This document shows positions 1-11,279 of a stretch of 64,000 bases of DNA, one piece after another; position 1 is the first letter of the stretch, and each line of letters begins with the position of its first letter. The notes below the pieces were generated by a model. The model saw only the letters and a program-made list of their open reading frames with translations, searched no databases and was not told the origin of the DNA. Origin of the DNA: Whitmania pigra. Taxonomy: Eukaryota > Annelida > Clitellata > Hirudinida > Haemopidae. The stretch is taken from assembly GCA_021613335.1 (NCBI GenBank), contig JAJTWR010000278.1, positions 761,501 through 825,500 of the forward strand, read 5' to 3'. Position numbers and translations under genes: made by a program.

Positions 1-290
1 GCAAGCATTGCATATCAATGGAACCCTCATGATAACAACGACTACAACTAGAGCTAAAAATCAATTCAAATATAGCGTCATAACAACTTCCCCTTTTTAA
101 TTGGTTCACTATTATCTTTTAAGTTCGGTGCTTACAATAAGTCTATCATTTGGTTGTTGATTGCATTGAGGTCGAGGAGATCTTTTGGTTGAAAGTTTAA
201 AACTTTTGGGAAAAATGGATTTTTCTGTTTAATCCCCCTGAAGAAGTTCTTTGTAGTTGATCGACATGTCATTGTCTGGAACTCCATTTA
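1..290. other. AT-rich flank, no gene seen
   Basis: I see no convincing exon, repeat or RNA gene here. It may be intron of the transporter whose last exons lie at 2274-2899, but nothing in the sequence proves it. Confidence 0.4.
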
Positions 291-298
291 GTAATAGT

Positions 299-1661
299 CA
301 GTGTTGTAAAAATTACCTCATTTCGGTAACTAGTTACAAGTAAAAGTAATACCTCAAAAAGCTACTTAAGTATAAGTAAGAGTATTGTCTCAAAAATTTA
401 CTCAAGTAAAAGTTAAAAGTTACAGCGTCTAAAAGTTACTTTTAAGTAAAAATTACAAGTAACTTTGATGCCGCCATTATTGTGATCATACATCATTCCG
501 TATTATTTAAAAGGAATTGTTTCTCTTATCGTTAAAACAATTACTGGTATTAACTGCTAGTACTAACAGTCATTAAGTAATAACATTTGAACTAATGCAT
601 TCTTTTGGTGTTTTTTTTTATTTATTACATTACAATCACAAATTTTTGTTAATTTTTAACATAACTAAGTCCTCAAATAGTTTGTCACTCATTATGGTTC
701 TTCAGCTGTTCTTTGTCATACCAGAAGAGCTGAATAAACGTTCAACAGCTGCACTAGCTGGCAGAGGAGTGTTCAACTGGATAAATAATTTCTTCAGGGT
801 ATCGCTTCCAGTAATAATGTTCATGTCATCTGATCGGTCTCGAAGGTACTGCATCAGAATATCAGTTGACCTTCTGCAATTGAAGAAACTGTCTTAAATA
901 CTGTCAGCATCAGATGAACGAGAGCTCAAAGCTCGTCCATCTTTGCTGCATTAGAAGATGCTACTTTGGCTACCAGTTTCTCATCAAGCTTGACAATCGT
1001 TAGCAACAGATATACCCTATTCCTTAACTTCTGTTGGATGCATGCGTTCCACGTGCTTCTTCAAGTTAGATGAAGTTGAGTTATGCTGAACATGTAGTTT
1101 TTGTTTCTGTTGGCAGAGTAGGCATGCATACTTATATGATTTTCCTTTGATTGAAATCTGAACATTTTGTTCAAATACGGCCACGGACTATCTTCACCCT
1201 TGTTCCTCTTATCTTCGCTAACGACACTAAAAATGGCTTCAAATGAATCCATACTACGATATATTAAATCTTATATTATTATATGTATAAAATATTATAT
1301 ATTAAAAAAGCTTCGACTATGACTTATCAACAATTTCCGATTTAAAACAAAAACGACCGGCGATAACCACAATAACAAAAGAGCGATGATCGGGAAGGGG
1401 AAGGTTCTCGAACGAACCAAAGAATAACAATCTAGAATTTAAATTTTTTTTAAATAAATTAAACTAATTTAAAATGTTGTTTATGTTACTTTGTAACGTC
1501 TTGCGCCAAAAAGGTAACGAATTAAAAGTATGACCAAAAATAGTAATTTGTTACAAGTAAGAGTACAAAATTTTTTTTGTAATTGTTACAAGTAAAAATT
1601 ACCAAAAAATGTAATTAATTACAGTAACGAATTACATGTAATTCGATACTGCACAACACTG
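299..1661 (-). mobile_element. Internally deleted hAT DNA transposon with intact ends
   Basis: The left end starts CAGTGTTGT and the right end finishes ACAACACTG, an exact terminal inverted repeat. Both ends continue into related runs built from 'ttacaagtaaaa'-type words. The element is flanked by a perfect 8-bp duplication, gtaatagt, at 291-298 and 1662-1669, the duplication length diagnostic of hAT elements. The minus strand keeps broken pieces of a transposase: a BED-type zinc finger near the right end and the C-terminal hAT dimerisation region near the left end. The catalytic middle is missing, so it cannot move without a helper. Confidence is high because ends, duplication and coding relics all agree. 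Confidence 0.93.
640..1252 (-). pseudogene. Broken hAT transposase (BED finger plus dimerisation tail)
   Basis: Reading leftward from 1252, a methionine start leads into a BED-like stretch with SPWPYLNKMF. A frameshift near 1133 is needed to reach the zinc ligands YACLLC and STSSNLKKHVERMH, giving the C-x2-C...H-x4-H pattern of BED fingers. From about 890 to 640 the strand encodes LNTPLPASAAVERLFSSSG, then a stop codon, then a stretch ending DLVMLKINKNL. This matches the conserved hAT C-terminal dimerisation block, which in active elements carries an NTPLP..S.A.VERLFS motif. The RNase H-like core with its acidic residues should lie between these blocks and is absent, leaving only about 130 bases. 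The gene is dead. Confidence 0.85.
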
Positions 1662-1818
1662 GTAATAGTTGGATTTTTAATGCCTTTTTAATGGACCTTT
1701 AAACTTCCGCCATTACCGCAAGAATCCATTTAGTCATTCAGGTGTCCACAATCTTTTATAAAAGGGCATCTCCTTTGTATTTTCAATTTAAGAATTTGGT
1801 TGAGTGATTGCTTCATCA

Positions 1819-1962
1819 TCATGCCAAAGTCTTTGTTTGTTGAAGCAAACAGTTTCTAAATGTTCTTTTTTTTTTACAGAATTTGCATTTCCATTTTGGT
1901 GCATTCTTTTGTTGCAAAACTGTTGAATGATTTTTGAAGCCACAATTTGGGCACTTGGACAT
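1819..1962 (-). CDS. Small ORF with a zinc-ribbon-like cysteine pattern
   Basis: A 47-codon minus-strand ORF starts at 1962 and contains CPNC followed about 23 residues later by WKCKFC, then a lysine/arginine-rich run (KKKR). Two C-x2-C pairs at this spacing resemble a zinc ribbon. I cannot assign a family. It could be a short exon, or a relic of a transposon protein, since upstream on the same strand is another open stretch that has been cut by a small retro-insertion at 2120-2161. No splice sites or promoter decide between these options. Confidence 0.25.
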   Translation of the reverse strand: MSKCPNCGFKNHSTVLQQKNAPKWKCKFCKKKRTFRNCLLQQTKTLA

Positions 1963-2107
1963 TGTTATTGCCTGGTTCTAGTAGTGGGCTCTAATTTCGT
2001 TAATTGTTGTTTTCCTGTTTCCAGCTGAGGCTCAGGTATTGCTCTTTTGGTTGCCTCTTCCACCTCCTTGGCTACATCCACAGCTCTATTAAAATTTACA
2101 TGACTAC

Positions 2108-2173
2108 TATACATGAATCCTGTTATGCAAAGGACTATAATCAAATAAACAAAAAACAAAATATACATGAATC
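2108..2173 (+). mobile_element. 42-bp retro-insertion with 12-bp target duplication
   Basis: The word tatacatgaatc occurs at 2108-2119 and again at 2162-2173. Between them lie 42 bases beginning ctgttatgcaaaggac and ending in an A-rich tail (tcaaataaacaaaaaacaaaa). The same sequence, gttatgcaaag-ACTATAATCAAATAAA, ends two other insertions in this window at 26340-26390 and 26533-26582, on the opposite strand. This is the pattern of a LINE or SINE insertion so severely 5'-truncated that only the last few dozen bases and tail arrived. Confidence 0.8.
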
Positions 2174-2273
2174 TTTAAAGTTCTGCCATTACGATGTGCC
2201 GTTACTTTAAAATAATTACATAAATAATAAGTTAATAAATAATTTTATAATAATTATAACTTCGTGAATTTAG

Positions 2274-2899
2274 ACAAGGAATACGTAGTGACGGCTTTTG
2301 GCATACTTGGTAAAGGACTGATAACGGTATCTTACAACACTCTGTACGTAGAAACAGCAGAAACTTACCCGACAAGAATCAGAAGTCAAGCAATGGGAAT
2401 ATCAGCTTCGTTTGGTCGTCTGAGCAGCATAGCATCTTCATTCTTGGGTGGTATTATGGTGGGTAAATTTATGGTGGGTAAGTTTATGGTGGGTAAGTTT
2501 ATGGTGGGTAAGTTTATGGTGGGTAAATTTGTGGTGGGTAAATTTATGTCGAGATGTCATGCCCGCTATAATCTCGAGGTTTGCAATAGTTGAATAAAAA
2601 TGTCACAAGTAACTACAATGGCAATGTCGAGCCTAACATTCGAAAGAAATGATATTTCGCAATATTTTTGTTAAGATACGACTATTCACATTTTGTAACA
2701 GGCTGATATTTGGGCTCCTCTGCCAAGCTTAATCTTTGGTGCTTTTGCTCTGGTATCGGGTTTGTTGTTTTTCGTTTTTCCAAAAATTCGGACAGGAGAT
2801 TTGGTCGTCAACAGCAACAACAAAAACAACAACAACAACAACATGAGGTCCGAAGAAATTAGAAATAATATTTCAAAATTCAAAAATAATTGTTTTTAG
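2274..2899 (+). CDS. SLC22-type organic ion transporter, last two exons
   Basis: Exon 1 here starts at 2274 after a tttag acceptor and encodes an SLC22/major-facilitator segment: YNTLYVETAETYPTRIRSQA followed by a hydrophobic helix. It carries the 'TAE.YPT..R' signature found before transmembrane helix 11 of organic cation/anion/carnitine transporters. The last exon starts at 2702 after acag, reads ADIWAPLPSLIFGAFALVSG (final helix), then an asparagine-rich tail, and stops at 2897-2899. Frame requires the first exon to end in phase 0, for example after 2458 with donor gtgggt. Upstream exons with the N-terminal helices are not in the window. The substrate cannot be told from the tail. Confidence 0.8.
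2456..2545 (+). repeat. 15-bp minisatellite repeating the 5' splice site
   Basis: Six units of atggtgggtaagttt (some gtaaattt) begin exactly at the end of the transporter exon. Each unit contains both gtgggt and the stronger gtaagt/gtaaat donor. The 15-base length keeps frame, so reading through adds five residues (MVGKF) per unit. Only the gtgggt position gives a phase that joins openly to the exon at 2702. Confidence 0.9.
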
Positions 2900-4600
2900 T
2901 TGCAATTAACCTCAGTTTTTTTTAAATGAAGTTTATAGATGTCTTGGATGGGCAAATTATAATTTTATATTGTTTTAATTTTAATATAAATTGTGTTATT
3001 TTTCTTTTTAGAAAAAGACATGAATCACAAAGGCTAAACAAGGCAGAAGCATCTTTATGAGCAAAATCTCAATTTTGATTTTTAAGTCTAAATTTATTAA
3101 AATATTTCAATGTTTTAAATATTAATGTATGAATTTTTTCAATGTTATTATTTTTAAATGGTTCGGAATTAAAGAAAAATTTCAGATTAATTTTACTAAA
3201 AATATTTTAAATCTTTCTTCAAACTTTATGGACAACTTTTCTTCTGCGTAAAATTGATGTTTATCATATAGTTACATAATTTATGTAAATTATATAAATT
3301 ATCTTAATTATTTTGTTCGAAAGGTTCGGTTAATTGTATCGCTACTAAATATTTCTCTACAGTTTCTAAATATTGCATTTGTGATCAAACGTTGCTTCAG
3401 TAATAAAAGTAATCACTATAAAATTAGATTGTCAAATTCTCAATTTGATTTTCGTAGATAAATTAAAGGTAACATTGAAATTTCAATAATTATTGTAGTA
3501 ATTTAATAAATACTAGACAACTTGATAAATATTTGTCAAGCACCAATCTGATCATTCTAAAATATAAACTCACTAACGACCTCAGAATTTCTGGAAAACA
3601 CTTCACGCCTCTGCAAAAATTTTGGATGCTGTTATTTGTTATTTGCCTTTAAATTCCGTTCTTACAATTTGCTGAAATAAATAATCTTAATTATTAATTA
3701 ATGCTTTTAAGTAGTTTTATGCTCGTTTCATTTAAAAAATGTTTATAGCAATTAAATTTCTGATACTAAAATATCGTACATAAGTAAATTTTTAAAATCA
3801 TTTATTTAAAATGAAATATAAATGAATAAAACAATTAATTATTTAGCAAACTACAAAAAATAAACTTTCTTCTTTTTATAACATCTCAACTATCACAAGA
3901 AAGAAAAATTGAAGCTTTCTGACGGCATTCGTTCTCCACGTCATCTTATCTCGATTGAGAATCTTTTATTTTTGAAAGCTTTTAATTTATTTTTGACCGA
4001 TAATTTAAGCTCAATTATTGGTGTAATTTATTTGATTTGTTTCATTGATTGTTTAATGTATGAAATTATGGTTGATATTCCGTTAAAATCCGTTGCTTCA
4101 AACGAAAGACTTATTGAGACCACACGTGGTCACACAAAAGGATTCACAAACAATTCCAACTCATGAACACAAAGGAAATAATTCAGAAAAATATAATTCC
4201 GTGAAAACATATTTCTCTATGTAATGTTACTCCTCCAGTATAATTAAAACTCTGCAATGCAGAATAACAAATCTGGAACATCATTCAATTGTTTTCATTT
4301 TTGTGCATTAATGGCACGATTTATGGAGGTTTGAACTCAAAATCTTTGAAGCAAGGATTCATTTGAAAAATTGTAAATTTTAATCAAATTTCAAAGCATA
4401 TCACATTTCAACCAAGTTATAAAACATATCGCATTAAACTCGAAATGTAATTTCAAAATTTAAATTAGATTAACTTTCGTCATTAAATGAGACGTTTTTG
4501 TTTGTTTAGAAAATATTGTTTCATACCAATAAATGTAATTTGAAAACATTATTGCATTATTTCATCTCCTATAACAAAAGCACCGAACATTGAAATTTTG
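2900..4600. other. AT-rich non-coding stretch
   Basis: This holds the 3' side of the transporter gene and intergenic DNA. The longest open stretch, 85 codons at 3909-4166, has no recognised motif and no clear splice context, so I do not call it a gene. Confidence 0.5.
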
Positions 4601-4659
4601 TTGAAGATCACAAAGATTGCATCACTTGCTTCAATTGAACAGAAATACTTTTTTATGTC

Positions 4660-4765
4660 TGATGTCATCCATCATCATCATCGCAGTCCTAATCATCAAC
4701 GTCATCATAGTCATCGTCATCAACATCATCATCATCACCGTCCTCATCATCGTCTTCATCCTCTA
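4660..4765. repeat. Imperfect (CAT)n trinucleotide array
   Basis: Runs of cat/cgt triplets fill this stretch. The overlapping histidine-rich and isoleucine-rich ORFs are artefacts of the repeat. Many similar imperfect GAT/ATC arrays recur through the window. Confidence 0.85.
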
Positions 4766-5092
4766 CTCATGGTTTTTCCTTTTAACGGCCCGTCAACGTG
4801 CCTCTTTCAAATGTCTTCATGATGCTCGTGAATTTGAAGACTCTTAGGTTCTTCGTGTTCCTAGGAACTTTTTATGAAGGTTTGATAATAATATTTCCTG
4901 TCAAGTATTTATGGTATTGTAAAAATATTTTTAGCAATTTTGCAGTCACTACTCGTTGTATTTCATGTTGTTATAAACACCAACTGCGCCGTTCACCTTG
5001 TTTACCTAGCTTAAAATATGAAATAGCTTAAATAAAAAAAATTACACATCAACATAATTTATTTAGTATTTGGTTAACAATAATTCATTCAG

Positions 5093-7948
5093 GAATCTCG
5101 CATTCTCAACGAGGGTACTGCAACTTCCCTTCTTATGTGTGGAGCCACAACGATGATGATGACGATACACAAGCATCAAATTACAATCCTCTAAATGCAC
5201 CTCATTCATTATCATTATCATTATCATCATCACCGTCATCATCATCATCATCATCATCATCATCGTCATTAAAGACGTGGCAGAGTAAACTGATTCGAAT
5301 CAAGGGAGGTGACGGATGGATGAGTTTGAAGGAAATTGTGGCTCGAAAGTCTGAAATGAACGTAACGTACTGGAGGAGAACTCCTTGCGATGAACTTTTA
5401 AATGAAGATGGAAATGTACATCCACGAATGCCCTTCGAATATTTTTCAAATTCAAGTTCACAAGAAAATCTCGCAGATCAGCCGATTCAGGTTTTCATGT
5501 CGCACTTCTATGAGCACAACAAGAAATTGCATTCACCGCCTTTCAGCGACGACAACAAATCGATACATCAGCAACAACAACAACAGAACTATTTAAGAGG
5601 TGACTGTCGGACAAAGCACTTGAGCTATCAACTTACCTGCCTCTCTCAAGAAGCAGGAAAGGCTTTCAGGGTCCTCCGAATAATGGAAGGGTGTGCATTT
5701 AATACAATTCATTATTCGAGCTAACCAAGTTATTACTTATTCGTGATGCTCAAGTCATTAATATTCATGTTAATGAAGTCATTAATTAATTCATTTCAAT
5801 TTAACTTTTATTGATTAAATATTTTAATTTTCATTTAAGGCAATCACATTGTTTTAGCATTAAATTTTGTAGCCATTTATAAAAATAAAATATAATATAT
5901 ATTAAAATCTAAAATATAAAATATATTAAAATATAAAATATAACATATATTAAAGTATAAAATAGTCCTTGTTTGACAACTTAAAGCAGAACATTTTTCA
6001 TTTATATGAAATTAAATTTAAATTAAAATTAAAATAATTGAATCTGTGAAGGCACTAATTGAATTCCGTGAGATGAAAACTTGCGAAACTTTTAAAAGTT
6101 TTATTTGATTAGAAAATATTTAAGTTCTATTTAATATAATTATAACAATCACTATTATTTATTAACATGAATATTGGGAGTTCATCTATCAAATGAAGAT
6201 GACAGATTGACATCTTGTCCATTTAATTCCGAGAAATAATTGACCTTTGGAAATAATAAGGATGTGAATTGTGGAAAATAAATGTCGGTGAATCACAATA
6301 GGAATATGATTCAATTTGTGATAAAAGGCATATTATTTTAATTTTATTTTAATTATTTCTGTTACGACATATTTATTTTATAGTGAAGCCCACTTAGTCG
6401 ACCCCTGTTAACTTGCCATCCCTACTAAAACGACGTTTTTGAAGTGGAACCTCCAAATTCTCCCTTTGTCATAGCATTTTTCTCATCAATTCACTCTTGT
6501 CGACCTAGTCTGAGGATAACGCACTGTTATTTATTTTTTCGTTCTAAAATTGTCTGGAGATGTTAAGAGAAAACTGCAAAATCATGTGCATTCTCGTTTA
6601 TTAACGCACATTATACACGTAAAGATGTTAATATACAACCGCCACATTGATTTTCTGCTATCTCGACTCTTTTTGGCAAAACCCTAGGCTGGCGACATAA
6701 ACGGGTTTGACTGTATATTAAACCAAATACCAATTGATATTATTTTTAATTATTTTTATTATGATGCAATTACATTATATTACAACACCTAGAGGCAATC
6801 AAAATTAATCACTTAATTATTATTTGTTAACAAAATATCATCTTTATTGTTTGAACATCATTTGATTCAATATTAATTTTTTTGAAAAATATAAATTGCA
6901 ATTACAAATTTTAAATAATATCCTTATGTGATATTATATTATATTCATAACATTACATTATTTCCTGTGATGAATTCAGACCGGAAATATTATAAGGATT
7001 GAAATGATATTATTACTTTATTGTAAAACGAAATTATTAAATTATTGCATGCTTCAATTTCAGAAGCATCACATTTTCCTGCCTAAAATTTGTCAAAATC
7101 GACTCACAACTCCTCCTTGCATATCAATGTTGGTATCCTCAATTAATCATTCATTTATCGACTATTCAATCATTTATTTACTTATTTATTTATTCATTTA
7201 TTAACTCATGAATCTATTCATTTAATTACCCATTTATTTAAATATTACTTATTCACTCAATTTTAATTCATTGAATTAATCATATAATAGGATTACTCAT
7301 TTTAACTTAATTTTCATTTATCTCGAAAAAAATTTATCTTCAAATCGATCGCCTATAAATTATACAAGAGTGGTGCATCTAATCAGCACAAAAGTCACTT
7401 TCATATTCAGCTTTCACGTGCCACGGAGTTGTTTGGAAAGGATTTGCCGACTGAACTTCCTTCCTATTTTTGGCCATCAATTGCATCGGACACGTCCAAG
7501 ATATTTGCGTGTAATTAATATTAATGAGCCTTAATTGACCTTTCAGATGGACGTCGAGAGATCGATCTAAATTAGCATCTCATTAACATGAAGTCGCTCT
7601 TAACATTGTTTTTCATTGATAAAATCAATTCCCAATCAGCTGTTCCCTCCTCCACAAATGAGCACAGGTTGTGCTTCAACACCACACTCCAAAGAGACGA
7701 ATGGCCGTGGATCTGTGAGTGCGTTGTTGACGGGGAGTCATTCATTTTTGTTGTTATTTATTATTATTATTATAATTATTATCATTATTAATATTATTAT
7801 TCATGTCGTTAATGCAATATTCTTTCCATGACAAGTCATAATTTGATTTTTATACGACCATAAAACAGCTCATCCATTGGGACACCTGGCCCCAAGCAAC
7901 TCACTTTCTGGAGGATCTTACCACTTCCACGCCATCAGGAATTCAGAG
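5093..7948 (+). CDS. Unrecognised protein, three internal exons in phase
   Basis: Three exons join in frame: 5093-5599 (acceptor attcattcag, donor gtgact), 7640-7714 (acceptor cccaatcag, donor gtgagt) and 7869-7948 (acceptor aaaacag, donor gttgat). The first encodes a serine run from an ATC array, then a block with ordinary composition (TWQSKLIRIKGGDGWMSLKE, NVTYWRRTPCDELLNEDGNV), then a polyglutamine stretch. The second and third give NEHRLCFNTTLQRDEWPWI and SHPLGHLAPSNSLSGGSYHF. I recognise no domain. The higher GC, the codon-like composition and agreement of three splice phases argue for a real gene. Its first and last exons were not found. The first intron carries a MITE. Confidence 0.5.
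6381..6715. mobile_element. Pogo/mariner-like MITE
   Basis: The left end reads TAGTGAAGCCCACTTAGTCG and the reverse complement of the right end reads CAGTCAAACCCGTTTATGTC. These align as an imperfect terminal inverted repeat of about 24 bases. Both ends abut a TA dinucleotide, the target duplication of Tc1/mariner and pogo elements. There is no coding capacity in the 335 bases. The degraded ends suggest an old insertion. Confidence 0.6.
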
Positions 7949-7949
7949 G

Positions 7950-9300
7950 TTGATAAATTCCATGTTTATTATTCTTTAAATTACTACATGAATCAGATAA
8001 ACTTTGATAAGGCAAAGAACGTTAAGGCCAAAAATTGTTTTAAGTATTATAAAACCAACAGCAATACTAATAATTTTAATATAATAATAAATTTATGTGG
8101 CGCCAAAACGAAAGCGCATGCTTACTTTGTCATTGCAAACAAATAGCTTATAAGGTATTTCCGAACATTAAATATTAAATTATTCAAATGTTAAACTATT
8201 AAAATAATTCATTATTAAATTAAAAAATCATTTAAAGATTAAATAAAAATTTAAACGTCGTTCAACACCCGCAGAACACGTGCGAATCGAAAGGTTCAAT
8301 GATTGTTTCCTGCTCAGTTTTGAACTTCTACTTCCATTACAATCCATGCTTTCCACGTTCAAGCGAGTTTATTTATTTGTTTCACTAAATTGAGAAACAT
8401 TGAAATTGATTCATTAAATGATCATACAAAAATTTTGAAATGAGTTAAATTCATTGGAATTTAAATATTTTTAAGATTTTAAAGTCTCATGATCAATCAC
8501 AAAATATGATAAAATTGTTAAACATATCCATTAAACATATTGTTAAACATAAAATCCAAAAAAAACCTAATAAAAGCCTGCTACGTGATTGTAATGAATA
8601 AAATAATTGCACATTTCTCTTTTTTCTCATTTCAAGAGAATCTTCGTTCTTGTAAATTTTTCTTAAAAAGCAATTTCCTTTTAAAATATTTTCATTTATT
8701 AATAGAAAATTATTTTAAAATTTTAATGTTAATTAGCAAATTACACCTTTTGTTAATTAATGTGAAAAATATTTGTTACTCAATGATATGAAAAATATAA
8801 AAAACGAAATTAATTAAAAAACAAATAAATAAATTATAATTAAAAAGTAAGGTGTAATTTTAGAAGAATTTAAACTGAAACTATTTTTATCAAATATAAT
8901 TAAATATATTTTATCAAATGTAATTTATTAAAATGTGATTTTGTTAAATATATATTTTTAGATCTTTGAGTTTCTTTAAACAAAATTTTAAATGTTGCCT
9001 TTCAATTTTCAGTTTTGTTATTAAAGCATTATAGTTAAAGTCTATCATAATTTCAACATAATTACAGTAACTTTGATATTTTTGTGGTGATACTCTGCGT
9101 TTATAAGCATAGTTTTTTATTAAAAACATTTTAATGCAAATATAATTTTTAGATATTAATAAACTGGATTAAATGATTAATTTATTTATGACGAAAACTA
9201 AAATATTTCTGTGGAAAAATATATTTACGTCGTAGGAATTGACACTTCGATGTAGGGTGAAATCAAAATTAATCCTTCGTGTACCTGCTTGTGTCATCCA
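7950..9300. other. AT-rich stretch without a convincing gene
   Basis: Open frames here (7877-8146, 8540-8791 and 8944-9129) are lysine/asparagine/leucine-rich with no motif. The first overlaps the exon ending at 7948 and then runs into intron-like sequence. It may be intron of the gene at 5093-7948. Confidence 0.4.
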
Positions 9301-9324
9301 ATATTCTGTCTTCAGTTGACCATC

Positions 9325-9413
9325 AGTGGTGGTGACGATGACGATGTTGAAGATGACGATGACATTAACGACAACGATGACAATGCCTGTGATAATGACG
9401 AAGACGAAGACGT

Positions 9414-9491
<78 letters not shown>

Positions 9492-9512
9492 TGATGATGA
9501 TGATGATGATTA
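9325..9512. repeat. Imperfect (GAT/GAC)n array
   Basis: Nearly 190 bases of gat, gac and gaa triplets, ending in a regular gatgac block. ORFs of poly-aspartate, poly-methionine/threonine and poly-isoleucine/valine in different frames are by-products. Confidence 0.95.
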
Positions 9513-9799
9513 ACAGGCACTTATTTGTGTGAGTACTAAGGCGAAATATCAATTATAAACATCAGATGACTCGCACTCACTTGTCAAGGAGTGGATAGAA
9601 GGAGGTCACGTGTTCTACTTGTTGTACCAGAATCATCATCATCAACAACAACAACAGTATCAACACGATCGGATGGAACTTAGTATATTGGTGACCAATT
9701 TAAAAATTTTAAATTCATCATATTCATGTGAATATTATATCACCATCAGTACTGGCATAGTCCTCATCGTCATCGCCATTTATAAGCTTTCATTTTGTA

Positions 9800-11250
9800 G
9801 GAATTCTCTGTAAGTTTTGTTTGGGTGGTCTTCTAACTCGGTTTGCTCAACATTTAGCACACCCGACTTTGGGAGGTCCAGCAACAATTTCCCGTATTTG
9901 TATGGGTTTTTGAAAAAATCTTGCCTTGTCCTCTCATATTTCTTCAGTTTGGCATTTTCTGCGTGACGGATGGAAATGATTCTTCTCCTGAGTTCTTTTC
10001 ATAAAGCGATTAGACCAGGTTTTTCGCCTTTTTCGGCCTTTTCCATCGACACCGTAGCGCCTTTTTCTCTCTCTTCTGGACACTGTTGCTTCTCCTTTCT
10101 GCTTCACTGTGACTGAACTGTATCTTCTGTGGCATTTGTCGTAAATTAAGTTTGTGAAGGATTTGATTGATTTGTCCGCCTTCAACAACTTCTTCAACCC
10201 TTGTCCGAGCGTCTGATCCAGCTCTTCCCAAGCTTTTTTGTCCTTGGCCGTCGGAAACTTGATTTTCGGCCTTGGAGGTTCCCATGCTGGAGCGAAGACT
10301 GGACTACACGCGAGACTGTGGTTTGCACCCGGTGAAGTCTGACGTTTTATCTGCGCGCTGATCTGCGACAGTACGTTCTCCTCCAGTTCAGACATCCTTT
10401 CTTGCTTTGATGGGTGATTAATCCCTTCTTCGTTTCAAAACTTCTTCCACATATGCACTTATTCTCTGTCACGCCGTTGTCAGAAGAAGGTCTTAAAACT
10501 AGTCTCGGTAGAAGCCGTGTCGAAATCCATGTGGTCGATTGTTGGCTCGTCATTCTTTCCCTCGTTTCCGCTGGAGCCATGGAGGCATGTTTCTTTATTT
10601 CCTTTAGTAGCAATGAAAATCCACGCCTGGATAGCTAGTCCAATCTCCGGTATGCCACCCGTCTTTCCGGGTCGTCCTCAGTTTTTTCTTGATGTCACCA
10701 GTCTTTCCTAGTTGTCCCTCGGTCTTTTTCAGAGCGTCAAACGGCCAGTGCTACGATTTATAACTCTTGTCGAGCCCCGACAGAATCGTCAGAGGAGTGA
10801 CTCCTTCTTCGAGCGTTTCGGCCCTTTAAATCTCCTTACACTCCCCGGGGCCGGACCACACCCTCCGATCAGACGGGTGTTTCATCGGGCAAAATCGAAC
10901 TTTCGTACTTTTCTTTCGGCTTTTTGAAGGCCACTTTCCAATATTATTCACACGCCACGAGAAAATTTATGAGTTTCGTAGCGCGACTAATCGAGGTGTC
11001 TTTTCTTTTATCCTGCCTCACAACTTGGAGTTCCTGTGACTCCATATCCATTGAGAAGATGCTTCGACAGTCTCGGACACTTTTTCCATAAACTTTGTTC
11101 TTTTTTTTGCTTGACAGGCCGATTCCCCCCCCCCCAAAAAAAAATGGTACAGGGATCTTCCAATCGGGCCCCGTGCGCCTACTCCAAGGGACTGTTAGTC
11201 CTCCAGGATTATGTTGCCTGGCTTGGCAGACGTGACTACCAAATCCGTAT
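9800..11250 (-). mobile_element. 5' portion of a non-LTR retrotransposon (LINE)
   Basis: This GC-richer island reads leftward. After about 600 bases resembling a 5' leader (with C11/A9 runs near 11130) comes a C-terminal part of a finger, CICGRSFETKKGLITH..KKGC (10370-10480). A frameshift near 10390 leads to PRPKIKFPTAKDKKAWEELD and then a basic stretch. A second frameshift near 9930 leads to FFKNPYKYGKLLLDLPKSGV and LEDHPNKTY. That order (finger, W..LD block, basic region, 'NP..F...LL...SG.L' block) is the region ahead of the reverse transcriptase in several LINE clades. The reverse transcriptase itself is absent, so the copy is cut at its 3' side, unlike the usual 5' truncation. Clade unresolved. 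Confidence 0.7.
9934..10613 (-). pseudogene. LINE ORF N-terminal part, frameshifted
   Basis: Two overlapping minus-strand frames together encode the pre-reverse-transcriptase region of the LINE. The upstream frame (10613 to about 10347) holds the cysteine/histidine finger. The downstream frame (10395 to 9934) has the W..LD motif and a lysine/arginine-rich tail ending in a stop at 9934-9936. The frames do not connect without an indel, so the copy is broken. Confidence 0.65.
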
Positions 11251-11279
11251 TAAAACATTAAAACTTTAATCAGTTATTG

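Noticed and set aside
3909..4166. 85-codon plus ORF
   Set aside because: No motif, no splice context, AT-rich codon use typical of chance frames here.
9289..9552. Poly-aspartate ORF (plus) and isoleucine/valine ORF (minus)
   Set aside because: Artefacts of the GAT/GAC array.
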